The notes beneath the pieces are model-generated. The model did no database searches. It was not told the DNA's origin and was given only the letters and a program-made list of their open reading frames with translations. A stretch of 64,000 nucleotides of DNA, taken from NCBI RefSeq assembly GCF_029784155.1, contig NC_073693.1:114514683-114578682 (forward strand), written 5' to 3'. The DNA is from Uranotaenia lowii (taxonomy: Eukaryota > Arthropoda > Insecta > Diptera > Culicidae). Position 1 is the first letter of the stretch. Every line of letters begins with the position of its first letter. The translations under genes and the position numbers were made by a program. Shown in pieces: positions 11,128-22,879 of this stretch.

Positions 11128-11735
11128 CTTCCGTCTCGACTTTTTCCTGTTGGACCTCCCGTTCCAACGATTGTTCAGATGTAGACCTTCCGTCTCACCT
11201 TTTTTCTGTTGGACCTCCCGTTCCAACGATTGTTCAGATGTAGACTTTCCGTCTCACCTTTTTCTGTTGGACCTCCCATTCCAACGATTGTTCAGATGTA
11301 GACCTTCCGTCTCACCTTTTTCTGTTGGACCTCCCGTTCCAACGATTGTTCAGATCTTCCGTCTCACCTTTCTCTGTTGGACCTCCCGTTCCAACGATTG
11401 TTCAGATGTAGACCTTCCGTCTCACCTTTTTCTGTTGGACCTCCCGTTCCAACGATTGTTCAGATGAAGACCTTCCGTCTCACCTTTTTCTGTTGGACCT
11501 CCCGTTCCAACGATTGTTCAGATGAAGACCTTCCGTCTCACCTTTTTCTGTTGGACCTCCCGTTCCAACGATTGTTCAGATGAAGACCTTCCGTCTCACC
11601 TTTTTCTGTTGGACCTCCCGTTCCAACGATTGTTTAGATGTAGACCTTCCGTCTCATCTTTTTCTGTTGGACCTCCCGTTCCAACGATTGTTCAGATGTA
11701 GACCTTTCGTCTCACCTTTTTCTGTTGGACCTTTT
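11128..11735 (+). repeat. 57 bp tandem repeat, about 10 units
   Basis: The unit contains CCCGTTCCAACGATTGTTCA and CTTCCGTCTCACC. Copies recur about every 57 bp from 11150 to 11700 with 95% or better agreement; one unit is shortened near 11350. Because 57 is a multiple of three, chance frames of 68-115 codons arise on the plus strand and are not called as genes. Confidence 0.92.
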
Positions 11736-12895
11736 TTTTTTTATGGGCAAATTTTATTTTTAATTCATCATTTGCTGAAGCAGGAGAACCACTTTTCTGT
11801 ATAATTTTTGCATTTCATGAAATTGAGGAAAGTTTTATTTTGATCTAGCTCCTAACAGATTTTTGTAATTAAAATATATGTTATCTGCAGTTAGTTACTT
11901 GAACTTGACCCATCAACTTGATTTTTTCTAAGATCAGAGTTTTCAAATTTCTTATTTCAACTCAATTAAGATTATGCTGATTCATTCTCAGAAACAAGAA
12001 AAATTTATCTGTTAATAAAACCACATTAAATTTGGATTGTGAAGTTAAAAAGTATCGAAACTTTCTTGATTTTTTTTTTGTGCTTTAACTTATTTTATAG
12101 CTGCTTTATGAAAATTTCAAACACTCTGGGTGGAAAGAAATCTTGATCTTATAGCCATCAACTCTTAAAGAAGAAAACCCAATGCGTGATTGTCATGTTA
12201 TTTATGAAAAACCAAAATTTATCAATATCTTTGTTTTTCATTCTGAATTTTCATCGTTATTAATAGTGTCATTTTCACTGTTTTCCTATTATGTTAGATT
12301 TAATTACTCATTCATTTTTTTTATAATCATAACTATTGAACCATTGAAAATTTAAAAAAAATCATAAAAACCCGGCCTTCGTCCAATTCAACCTATTTCG
12401 CACTTTGAAACGATTTCGTTCCATAAAATAAACAAAACTGCAGCATCAGAAAATATCATTTCGATAATTCAACCAGCCACTTCATGGTCTAGCTCACTTT
12501 GGCGGACCAACATGAATGTGTGCCTAAATAAAACAGATGGACGAAAAAAAAAAACTAGAAAAAGAAGAAGCACAAGGAATGACACTTCGCCACAGCACAG
12601 CCACTGAATCAAACTTTTCTTGTCCTTCTTGGGTTGATGATGGTTTGAATAACAAACGCCAAACGTGCGAAATTAGCAATTCTTAAAATGCAATTCTTGT
12701 AAAGGGACGAAAATTTATTGCTATCATCGTCCCATTGCTCTTTCTTTCTTCCAAATTCTAATAGAAAAAACAACTTACCGGAAATAAACACAGGTTCCAA
12801 CACTCACTTCACTACCAAAACAAAAAACGAACTGAAACACAAAAGCCGTGCCTCCCGTTCAGCCGAATAAAAAATCTCCTGGCTGGATTCGCCAT

Positions 12896-13114
12896 TGTGG
12901 AACTTATACTTTACACTGCACTGGCTGAACGGGAGACACGCGACCTATCTCACCTAATATCTTTAGATAACTGACTGCCGCTCACGCACGGCACGACAGC
13001 AGCTCAGCTTAGCTGTCGTGTGTATGCGTGTAGCGAAGATGATAGAGAGAGATTATCGACTCGGAACGGCCTATCGAGCGAGAGAGTGTCGCGCTCGCAA
13101 TTATCGGCTACACA
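12896..13114 (-). repeat. LTR (5' end of element)
   Basis: 219 bp, identical by eye to 10402-10620. Confidence 0.92.
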
Positions 13115-13149
13115 AATAGCATTTTCTGAGACATGTCTGCCATTTCATG

Positions 13150-14229
13150 AATATGAAAGGTATCAAAGTTTTGCTCGCGCACTCGCACGCAAAGCTGGCA
13201 AAATCGCTAAAAGTTGCCAAATCAAAGTTGCCGTTACAAATGTAATTGAAGTGTTTGGAGCACGTTTGTCGACAGCCATGAAGTCTGGATCGAGGGGAAA
13301 TCGAAAACCGGAAGCCGCTGAGACGACAAAGAAAGTTGCCGGTAGTTTCAAGCGAAACCCTACCTCTCTCGCCGAGATGCCGCAAATAAGCTGGGTGTAT
13401 AGTCTACAACCGTGCATCGAGCCAAAAAACGAGCCGGACTATCGACTAGCAAGAAGGTAGTGACTCCAAATCGCGATGACAAACAAAATACGACGGCCAA
13501 AGCGCGATCCCAGAGGCTGTACACGACGATGCTGACGAAGTTTGACTGCGTGGAAATGGACGACGAAACCTACGTCAAAGCCGACTACAAGCAGCTTCCG
13601 GGACAGGAGTTTTATACGGCAAAAGGAAGGGGAAAGGTAGCAGATATTTTCAAACACATGAAACTGTCAAAGTTCGCGAAGAAATATCTGGTTTGGCAAG
13701 CCATCTGTACCTGTGGCTTGAAAAGCAGCATTTTCATAGCTTCCGGGACTGTCAACCAAGAAATTTACGTGAAAGAGTATTTGAATAAACGTCTGCTGCC
13801 TTTCCTGAAGAAACACGATTGTCCCGTACTGTTTTGGCCGGATTTGGCATCTTGCCATTACGGTAAAAAGGCCATGGAGTGGTACGCCGCGAACAACGTG
13901 CAGGTGGTTCCGAAGGATGAGAACCCTCCCAACACGCCAGAGCTCCGCCCAATTGAGAAATACTGGGATATTGTCAAGCGGAACCTAAAGAAGACCAAAA
14001 AACTACTAAGGACGAGCAGCAGTTCAAGGCAAACTGGCCTTCTGCGGCGAAGACAGTGGACGAGGTGGCTGTACGAAATCTGATGGCAGGGGTTAAGCCT
14101 AACTGAATATTTTTCCTGAATTTAATACTAATTAAACTTGAAAAAGAAATTTAATTTGATTTTTTAAATAAACGATTTCACCGATTTACACGCGTTTTCC
14201 CTTGACCAAATTTTGACCGTATCACCCTT
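13150..14229 (+). pseudogene. DD37E (ITmD37E) transposon, 5'-truncated transposase pseudogene
   Basis: The right TIR ends CCGTATCACCCTT at 14229, followed by TA. The left TIR is absent. The first codons (GTATCAAAGTTTTGCTCGCG near 13160) are present but about 20 codons are deleted soon after. The frame shifts near 13390 and again near 14000. Recognisable parts are the N-terminal helix-turn-helix region, DETYVKADYK (first catalytic Asp), FWPDLASCHYGKKAMEWY (second Asp) and RPIEKYWDIVKRN (Glu). The Asp-to-Glu spacing is 37 residues, the hallmark of the mosquito DD37E family. The copy is inactive. Confidence 0.9.
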
Positions 14230-14239
14230 TAATTCAGTT

Positions 14240-14879
14240 GACTTTATCGAGTGGAATTTGCTACAAGATTCTATAGCAGAAAATGCGCATCGTGCCCCGA
14301 CCAATGGTGCTCTGTTCGCCCCGAGTCAACAAGTTAAAGTAAAAAACGCGTTATATCGCGATAATATGTTTTAAGGTTAATGGGACATCAAATTGACGTA
14401 GCCATAAAAATTATTGGTTTCGCCAGTTATTTTTGATTCTCTTAAAACATGTGATTTTCACCTTTCTCGGAAAAGGGGTAACTTGCAGAAAAATTTGTTT
14501 TTAATAAAAAATCAAATGAAAACTTTTGAAAATATAAAGTTTTCGATACATTGATGATGCCATAACTCATAAAACATCAAATCCAGCGATTTTTGAGATG
14601 GTTCAAATTGAATTTTACAATTTATTTCTGCCTAAAATGCTTACATTAGAAAAAGCATAAAGATGCAGCGTACATCTAAGGGTAAAAAATACTACAAAAC
14701 ATTCTACTAGCTTTATAAGGTGTCTAGTTGATTTGCATTTTGTTGCATCTCACCCCAGACTGTTAGCTGAATTATAAAAATATTTATTTAAAATACATTG
14801 GTAATTGTCCGAAATATAGCTTTACACCAACAGTGTTGGTAGAGGATGTACATTGTACAATTAAAAAAATAAATAAGAG
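14240..14879. repeat. Interspersed repeat also present at 36083-36660
   Basis: Blocks such as GGTTAATGGGACATCAAA, TTGATTTGCATTTTGTTGCATC and ACCAACAGTGTTGG recur, in the same order and orientation, at 36.1-36.6 kb. The second copy lacks about 200 bp and lacks the foldback insertion. The repeat resumes at 16237-16310. Confidence 0.7.
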
Positions 14880-14888
14880 CTGTGGTAT

Positions 14889-16227
14889 TAGACTGAGTCG
14901 ATTTGGGGTAATTTTTGAATTTCTAAAACCCTGGGGTCTTAAAAGCTTCGTGTTGCTTCAAAACTCATCCTTGATTTTTATGATGGATTAATCACCGTAA
15001 TTTATATTTGTAGATTTAATTGATCGGCCTAGCGGTGAAAAGTGATGTCCTTTTTAGTAGGGGCATCTAAAGATTATGAAAAAAAAATTTTTTTTATATA
15101 TAGGTGGATAGAAGGTTAGATGAAATGAAAGAGGTTGAAAATGAACGGGTAGAATTTATTTAGAAGCATATCATCACATATCAAATTTTTGTTCCTCACG
15201 GGCCTACTACTATGAAGCGGTAGATACAGATAGAGTTGCATCTACCACCACACATTAGTAGGCCAAGCGTCCGCCCCACAAGGGAAAGCTTGCAGTGCGG
15301 ACGAACAAAAAGATGATATGTGATCGCTCAGATATACTCCCTTTAACTCAGATAAATTCTACCCGTTCATTTTCAACCTCTTTCATTTCATCTAACCTTC
15401 TATCCACCTATAAAAAAAAATCATAATCTTTAGATGCCCCTACTAAAAAGGACATCATTTTTCACCGCTAGGCCGATCAATTAAACGTCATCCTTGATTT
15501 TTTGCAGAATTTTAAAGTAACATTTACATGAGTAAATTTGGACTTTTAGGTTTGAATGGGAAAATTGAATATTTTGTACTGAAAAATCATCATCATTTTT
15601 GTTTCTTCTGTGCAACCGAGCCTGCTAATGGTTTTCGTGCCAATTTATTAATTCTTCAAAGGAAATTTTCTGCTGAACAATCTTGTCGAAGATCGTAACT
15701 TCGTATCTAATTAGACAAAAAAGTTATTAGCCGTTTAACAGGGGTATGTCTTTTGGCGTTGATAAACAACAAATTCAATTGACACCACTGCTGGGTGCCT
15801 TGTGAGGTATTGCATGACTACTATCAAGCAATACTTCACGGGGCACAAGTAGTGGTGTCAATTGAATTAATTGTTTATCAATGCTAAAAGACACACCCTT
15901 GTTAAACGGCTAATAACTTTTTTGTCTAATTAGATATGAAGTTGCGATCTTCGAAAAAGTTGTTCAGCAGAAAATTTCCTTTGAAGAATTAATAAATTGG
16001 CACAAAAACCATTAGCAGGCTCGGTTGCACAGAAGAAACAAAAATGATGACGATTTTTCAGTACAAAATATTCAATTTTCCCATACAAACCTAAAAGTCC
16101 AAATTTACTCATGTAAATGTTACTTTAAAATTCTGCAAAAAATCAAGGATGAGTTTTGAACCAACACGAAGCTTTAAGACCCCAAGGTTTGAGAAATTTA
16201 AAAAGGACCCCAAATCGACTCAGTCTT
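14889..16227. mobile_element. Foldback (long-TIR) element with a 9 bp target duplication, containing a nested foldback
   Basis: The termini GACTGAGTCGATTTGGGG and CCCCAAATCGACTCAGTC begin long inverted arms: 14889-14979 plus 15489-15810 pair with 15840-16227. The 9 bp CTGTGGTAT flanks both sides (14880-14888, 16228-16236). The related locus at 36570-36600 reads through uninterrupted (GCTGTGGTATACAAATG), giving an empty site. There is no transposase. The long arms and 9 bp duplication resemble Mutator-like or foldback elements; the superfamily is inferred. Confidence 0.85.
14980..15488. mobile_element. Inner foldback element nested in the left arm
   Basis: Inverted arms of about 150 bp (15015-15180 with 15342-15485) meet around a short centre. 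CATCCTTGATTTTT lies on both sides (14966-14979, 15489-15502), consistent with insertion into the arm of the outer element. There is no ORF. Confidence 0.75.
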
Positions 16228-16310
16228 CTGTGGTATACAAATGTTGCATCTAACCCCGCTGTTGCATGATGCCCCGTTGAATTTCAGAACTTTTAATCTC
16301 AAGTGCCAAT

Positions 16311-16846
16311 TGTGGAAAGCAAATTTCGGAGCAATGCTGTGAATTGTCTGTGCTGAGAGCTTATTTTAAAGGATATGACAATTTGAACTAAGATTATAGG
16401 ATTTTTCCTACTAACCAGAAAAAATTGTGTCGATCTGTTCAACTTAGATTCAATTTGTAAAAAAAATCGAAGAAAATGGTAAAATTTAACAAATTCTTTT
16501 AAAAATATTTTTTTAATATTTTGAGCTCTATAAACAGAAAAAGTTTAACTTCAAACCGTTAGTTCTCATTTTAGCTAATTAAGTTCACTGTGCATAGAGG
16601 AATTGGAAATGTTTTAATTGAGGATCACTCAAAACATGTTTTTGTACATGCCAGCAAAACATCCTACTTCAGAAGAGTGGAATTTAATTATACCTACAGA
16701 TGTTTTGCGATTTTGTCCACTCACATCAGAAAAGTCTTTTAAAATGGGTGTCATAAAACAGGTTGGTGAAAACTTAAATGGGATATCCCATGGAATATTT
16801 TTCATTCTAAGAATTTCAGGACTCTCAATGGCATCCAAACGTTAAG
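16311..16846. other. Gr-B upstream region
   Basis: AT-rich. A TTTCAG acceptor-like site at about 16815-16820 lies shortly before the Gr-B ATG, mirroring Gr-A, so a leader exon may lie upstream. A 75-codon frame here is not conserved at Gr-A and is not called. Confidence 0.4.
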
Positions 16847-18234
16847 ATGAAAATGGCCGGTGATAAATCTGGTGATCGCAAAATCTTGGATCGTGCGCTG
16901 CGTCCAGCGTTGACCATAGCCCAGTGTTTCGGTGCAGCTCCCTTCCCAATAAAGGCACTTGATCCGGACGCGAATAACAAACAGTGGCGGGAGATTTTCT
17001 ACCAAGTACTACAGTTTTGTTTAGGTATCCTGTTGATCATCGGGGGTATGGTTGGATTTTACTGGAAGCGTAAATGGCGATTTGAAAAGATGAATATTCC
17101 GTTTTTCACCTTCGTTCTGTACAACTGCGAGATGATTCTAGGATTGGTTGGAAGTGCAATCGTCGTCCTTGCCTGTGCATGGAAGCGAAAGAAATGTGAA
17201 GAAATTATTAATCTGCTACTGAGAACTATTGAGGCGTTCCGAAAAATTAACGAAGAGAAGGATTTACACTGGTTGCGATATCAGATGAAAAAAATGGTTC
17301 TTTTCTTGATGGTTTATTGGTGTGCTGTCCTGGTGTTGGGTGGAATCTATGACCAAAGTATAGTCAAATTAATGTTAACGACTTTGATCTACTACGTTCC
17401 ACACACTATTCACACGCTAAGCTTACTGCAATATGCATTCGTCATTTTATTCGCTTATGAAAAGTGCAAAACTATCAACGGTGTAATATTTTCGTTACGT
17501 TACACCTTGAAGTCCGATCTTCCCAGTCATTCCGACACATTGGAACTTCTGAGAAAAGAACACATGTTGTTGCACCGCTTAGTTTTCAAGATCAATCAAG
17601 AATATGGATTGTTAAACATAATTACAATGGTTCTCGTGCTAATCGGTACCAGTATCACTTGTTTAGAAGTGTACCAACATACCAATGTTCAAACTTTTAC
17701 GATTGACGCCCTGAACTATCTTATCTATTCAGTTGTCTGGGTTTTGATGTATATTTGTAAGATGCTGCTCATATTGTATCCCAATCATTTGATGGAAAAC
17801 GAGGTAAGTGTCTTAAATGTATCAGTAATACCGAGGTACATTTCATATAATCCTAATTCAATTCATTTCAGAGAGAATATACCGGTTTACTTATTCAAGC
17901 TATTCCTCTATCAGATCACGAACAATTTAAAATAGAGGTAAATAATTATAGGTTTTTGCAGTTTGTTAAGTACTTTCATTTCACCCATCATCATCCTAAG
18001 TACAGGTGACGATTTTCACACGGCAAATCATGCATCAGAAGGGACCCTACATGGCCTGTGGAATTGTAGCACTTGATCTCAAACTGCTAGCAAGTGTAAG
18101 TTCATTCCCATGTCCTACATTGTGTGACTTGAACATTTAATTTTTTAATATGATTTCAGATACTTGGAGCTCTGACAACGTATTTGGTTATTTTGATACA
18201 GTTTGATAAATCTGATGCTCCGAAACCGGAATAA
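16847..18234 (+). CDS. Gustatory receptor (7tm_7 family), Gr-B, 395 aa
   Basis: Model: join(16847..17803, 17872..17937, 18006..18095, 18160..18234). The exon structure and phases are the same as in Gr-A. Hydrophobic segments match Gr-A one for one. The last exon gives TYLVILIQF at about residues 378-386, the Gr signature, and ends DKSDAPKPE. The central loop (YAFVILFAYEKCK to KEHMLLHRLV) is almost identical to Gr-A, also at DNA level. An AATAAA signal sits at 18282-18287. Without splicing, the frame reads through the first intron to 17935, but the exon order and the Gr motif support the spliced model. It is an intact chemosensory channel of unknown ligand. Confidence 0.9.
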
Positions 18235-18289
18235 ACTTCAGGATAATCATCATTAATTCGATAATCATGATCAATGTAACAAATAAAAC

Positions 18290-20147
18290 GAAAAGCAACG
18301 ACTTAGATTCACATGGTGGCCTATTGGACTCGTCATGAAAACAATTTTGTTGATAATAACAACTATCCGCTCAAGAATTAAAAAAAATTCTTCGGATTAG
18401 CTTTGAATGTTGAGTGAGTTGTTGGTTTTGCATGTTGTGTTCCAAATAAAATTTACCTACACTGAAAAAACTCCTCACATGAACGCTACGTGAGAATGTA
18501 CATGGATTTTTGCTACCATAAAAATCACAGGGGGCTGAAGAAAGCAAACATTTCCGCACCAAGTTTTAAGTCAAGCAACCCGTGGGAAGAAGAAAAATGA
18601 AACGAGTGAAACACGTATATGGGCAACATGGCCGTCTGCATAGCAACAATTTCAACCAGAGTCAACTTTTTTTTAATAATTCTTAATAAAATGTCTGCGG
18701 CTCGGGAATGTCTATCAAAGGGATCTTTGGTAACATTAATAAATTATAGTTTGGCACAAAATGCAGAGTTTTCGGCATAATCCTTGTTAAAATTGATCCT
18801 AGATCTGCAGTATGACAACATCAGATGCGTTCAGAAATTATAATGTTATCCTATTTTGGGTCTATTTTGGGGTGAAGTGTTTAAATTCGGGAACCACACT
18901 GACGTTCTATTGCCAAAAATTTGGTACGGAGCATTTATTAGCGATTTGACGGCTGTTTCAGTCCTCTGGAAAATCATGTGGAACAGAGCTTGCACAGCGA
19001 GCAATTATCACGAAATTTTCATATAAGTTATAAGTGAAAAAACATGGATCAAATGTTAAAAGGGATTCGTTCTGCTGCATGTGATTCACGTATATTTTAT
19101 TGAAATTTAAAGGTAGTGAGGTTTTTCGTATCTTTTAAACATAAACTATGTGGATTTTACAGGAGAATTTTATTTTATTCAACTTACTTCATTTTCATTT
19201 TCGAATTAGAAAAACTTTTTGTACTTCTTTTCACTTAAATAAACAAATAAATCCTCGAAAAATTGTCATTGAAGTTGCTTCCATAGTCTTTGTCTTGACC
19301 GTCCTAGCTGCTCCAATTCCAAATTCTGTTAAAATAACAAAAGATGTAAAAACGATTAGTCAACAATTTTTAACTTACGAAAAATCAGCTTCCCCATCTC
19401 TAAAAATTTTTCTTCCTGAAATCACCAACTGTTGGACCCGCGCCATATTGAGTAGGGGACAAGTTCTTATAACGCCCCATGTGGCTAACATGTGCCACTC
19501 GTGTTTTGAAATCTGTAACATTTAATACCTGTAAAATTTAACCAATTTGTTTTAAATGCTGTAATTGGCTTTGCAGAGAACAATTAATAAGACAATATTT
19601 TCTGACAAATCGATAGAGGAGAATCTATACTATGATTTTATGCTAAAAAATCATACTGAACTCGCTAGGATATGCTTTTTATAGGTATTCAACGATTTCG
19701 CTATTTCTGTGTGCGTATGGTTTGGATTTTCATGACGCATGTTGTGATTTTGCCAAAATTTAAGGGAAGCTAATAGGATTTGGTATAAAGATAACCCAAG
19801 GTCCATAGAAGTCCTAATTTTGAGCCGTATGAAATATAAAAAGTGAATAATGGATCATTAAAAACATATCCACATCCATTTTTTTCCAAAATTTGGCATG
19901 GGTATCCATTAGAACCAAGAATAATGGAAAATGTTTTCAGATTTCGGATGACCCCTTTTAAAGGGAGTCGTCTTTACAACACAAATATTATAGCGCCAGC
20001 ACTAAATTTTACTTCGGAAGTCCGGACTTCCGATCCCGAACTTACTTCCGAACTTTTGACAGTTGCGTTTAAAAAAATAACAGTGTAAATATTATAAGCA
20101 ACGTTGCCACACATAATTTTGTATCCACCAGAGTATCTCTACATACA
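18290..20147. other. Intergenic AT-rich
   Basis: CTACACTGAAAAAACTCC near 18459 resembles a MITE end, but no partner was found. A 125-codon frame at 19148-19525 has no recognisable domain and AT-driven composition, so it is not called. Confidence 0.45.
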
Positions 20148-20150
20148 TTA

Positions 20151-20460
20151 AGCGGGCCACAGACTACACAACATTGGTACAAATGCGATGAAATTCGTGT
20201 ATGGCACTGCTTGTATAGCGGGCCATAGACTATACAAATGGCTTGTACAAATTCGGAGATTCCGCGACGATTGTTTGATCTATGCTCGCCCACGCACGAT
20301 ACAAATATATTTCACGCGATCACAAACGATTGCTGGCGAAAACAGAAACAACAACAAGTCATGCAAGCAGTGCCATACACGATGCAAATCGTGTTCACAG
20401 CGACAAAATTTCATTGTAATTCATCGCATTTGTACAAATGTTGTGTAGTCTGTGGCCCGT
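20151..20460. mobile_element. Harbinger-type MITE with TTA target duplication
   Basis: TIRs of about 45 bp (AGCGGGCCACAGACTACACA, reversed as TGTGTAGTCTGTGGCCCGT) enclose 310 bp. TTA occurs on both sides (20148-20150, 20461-20463). A second partial terminus, GCGGGCCATAGACTATACAA near 20218, lies inside, suggesting a nested or rearranged copy. An outer pair, CAACGTTGCCACA near 20100 and TGTGGCAACGTTG near 20650, is also inverted. Confidence 0.82.
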
Positions 20461-20463
20461 TTA

Positions 20464-22879
20464 TGAGCGTCCAAACGGTTTGAGTAAAATCGGTCGGGAT
20501 CGAAATATTTTGTACAAACTACCACCCTCTGTCGGGGTGGAAATGTTTTTTTGTTGTTGCTGTTGCTGTTTTCGCCAGCAATCGTTTGTGTTCGCGTGAA
20601 ATATACTCTTAGGGCAAGAATGAGATACACAAACGATTCAAATGAATTTGTGGCAACGTTGATTTTATGTGAATGTGAAAACAGAAAATTTCTTGGCGCA
20701 CGCTTAAATAAAACGACTCAATATGTTCTGATCGGAAGTCAGCCATGATGCCAGTTCACCAACGACGTTTATAAATTTTTTATTTAAACGCACAATATTG
20801 TTTTAGTGATGTGGAAGGGGGGCGGCGGACAATAAAAAATAATGCGAAAAACAAATAAATTTGAATAAATTCACGGAACCTTGTATGCAACAAAATTACA
20901 TACTATATCGTTGCACAAAACCAATCAAGTATTTTTTTATCGAATAATTCAATCTAATCAAGAAAACAAAAGGTGAAATAACTCCCTTCTTCTTAAATTT
21001 GTTTTTTGATCTTGTAATCTTTCAGATATTGGAATTTTTTATCAAAATTTACATAAACTACTTTAAACTTTATTTGTTTCCCTCTTTGTTTTTTTTAATT
21101 CCGAAGGGGGGAAGGGAATTTCGAAAATAGTCGAAATTTCCATAAAATACTTCAAACCTTATTTATTTTCCTTTCGGATTTTTTAGGAAATTTCGAAGAG
21201 GACGGGGGGGGCGAAAAAAGAAGAAATTGATATTTGTTCCAGCCTCATTGAACCATGATTTTCAATTTTGTATCGAACGACAGAAAAAGGAACGTCCTCA
21301 TTAACCGTTAACTTTTACAATAATTGCGTGATTTAGCATCGGCTCAAAAATTTATACACGGGAATTCGCCGAGCTTAAAAAATGACCAAATTTGAGTCCA
21401 ACTTCCGTAAGATGAAATTATGGGAATAGAAATAGACCATTAAAATGATGATGAACACATGGTAGAACAATTCCCTTCATTCCGATAGACTTCGACACTC
21501 GACCAGAATAACTTCCATACGCCAGGTTGTCTTCTGTAGTAGAATGTTAATACATGGGCCCCGAGACAAGGCGAATTTTTTTCGCATGTTTTTCAACATC
21601 AATTTTCATCTTGTCTAGTGCCTGAAATTTCAACTTACACAGTTGGATTCGAATGGGCTGAATTTAAGTGTTAAACTTTATTCGACAAAATTTAACACAA
21701 CATTTGCCGTAACTTAAAAATGCTAAATTTGTGAAATTTAGTCTAGGGGTCTCTGATAAATAGAGTGCCGAATTTCGATTTTTCTCGTCATAGATTGTTA
21801 ATGTGTTAAGATTGCTCGTCAATTCAATTTCCAGGTATCAATTTTTTAAACAAAGTTAGTATGTAAACACGATTCAGCTGAAAATCACAAAAAAAGTAAA
21901 ATTTTAGTTTTTTGTTTTATCCGAAAAACCCCAAATTTTATTTATAAAATCATCCACAGGATTTTCATTATGGTATGGGTTCTTTTTGAAAAATATTTGC
22001 TTAAAAAAAACAAAATCTTTAAAATCTGCACAAAACTTAATATTTTTTTTTAACATTATTAACATACTAAGGACACCAAAATTCGGCATTTCATGTTTTC
22101 GAAACCAATAGATAAAATTCTCCAATTCAATATGGATATTTGAGTAACGAGAAGTGTTGTGTTAAATTTTGTAGAATGAGGTTTCATTATTAGATAATGG
22201 AGCACACTAGCGACAAGCGCAAAAAAGAGATATCTCGTATTTGGTCAGCAATGTGTTAATATTGCAGTTTTCTTAAAGCCAAATTTCATACTTAAATCAT
22301 TAATTTGGTTCAACTTTGCAACAAGAAAATTTGATCCGAAAATCTGATTATTTTTTATCTTTTACATTTGCTGCAAGTTTGATTTATTTTCATCAAAGGT
22401 TAAAATCTTTGAATTTGCAAAATAGTTGCCTTGTTTAATTTGAGTAAAGAATAGGTTTTTTTTAGGAATGGAAGACTCTCCTAAAAAGGCTTATTTTATG
22501 CCAAAAACAACTAACCTTAATCTACCAGACTCTTGAACAAATTCAATGATTTTTACCATCGATGAAAGCGAATTAAGCTCACCTTTTAGGTTTAGAACCA
22601 ATTTTCTAAAGTTATGATTTAAATCGAAAACTTTCATTTCTATTTTTTTTTTTAACTTTTTTCTATTCATGCATTGCTGGGAAAAAATCATAGGTAAAAA
22701 TCAGTCACCAAAAATCCCCCCCCCCCCCTTTTGTCGGTTCTTCCTACGGCCCTGCGTCCAACTTAATAATCCAGATCTATATGAACCTGACCGACTATTA
22801 GCATTTCTGTCGGTTCTGAAAGGTGTGTATTGAGAAAAATAGAAATATATAAAAAAAAGATTTCTGTCTGTCTGATAGG
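20464..22879. other. Intergenic AT-rich
   Basis: No gene is recognised. Homopolymer runs (C10 near 22718, T runs) and short chance frames only. Confidence 0.45.

Larger units (their letters stand above)
10402..13114 (-). mobile_element. Small non-autonomous LTR retrotransposon with an internal tandem array
   Basis: LTRs of 219 bp (10402-10620 and 12896-13114) start TG, end CA and appear identical. A 5 bp duplication, AATAG, occurs at 10397-10401 and 13115-13119. On the minus strand the 5' LTR is followed, after one base, by the PBS-like TGGCGAATCCAGCCAGG, and the 3' LTR is preceded by the purine tract AGGGGGGAGA. The 2.3 kb interior encodes no recognisable gag or pol, only AT-rich sequence and a 57 bp tandem array. 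Movement would need an autonomous partner. Identical LTRs imply a young insertion. Confidence 0.92.

Noticed and set aside
11120..11804. Plus-strand frames of 68-115 codons with repeated WTSRSNDCSD
   Set aside because: The 57 bp tandem unit is divisible by three, which keeps chance frames open.
7695..18234. Odorant receptor assignment for Gr-A and Gr-B
   Set aside because: The terminal TYLVILIQF motif and small terminal exons are typical of gustatory receptors.
19148..19525. 125-codon frame
   Set aside because: AT-driven composition, no domain, no homologous frame elsewhere in the window.
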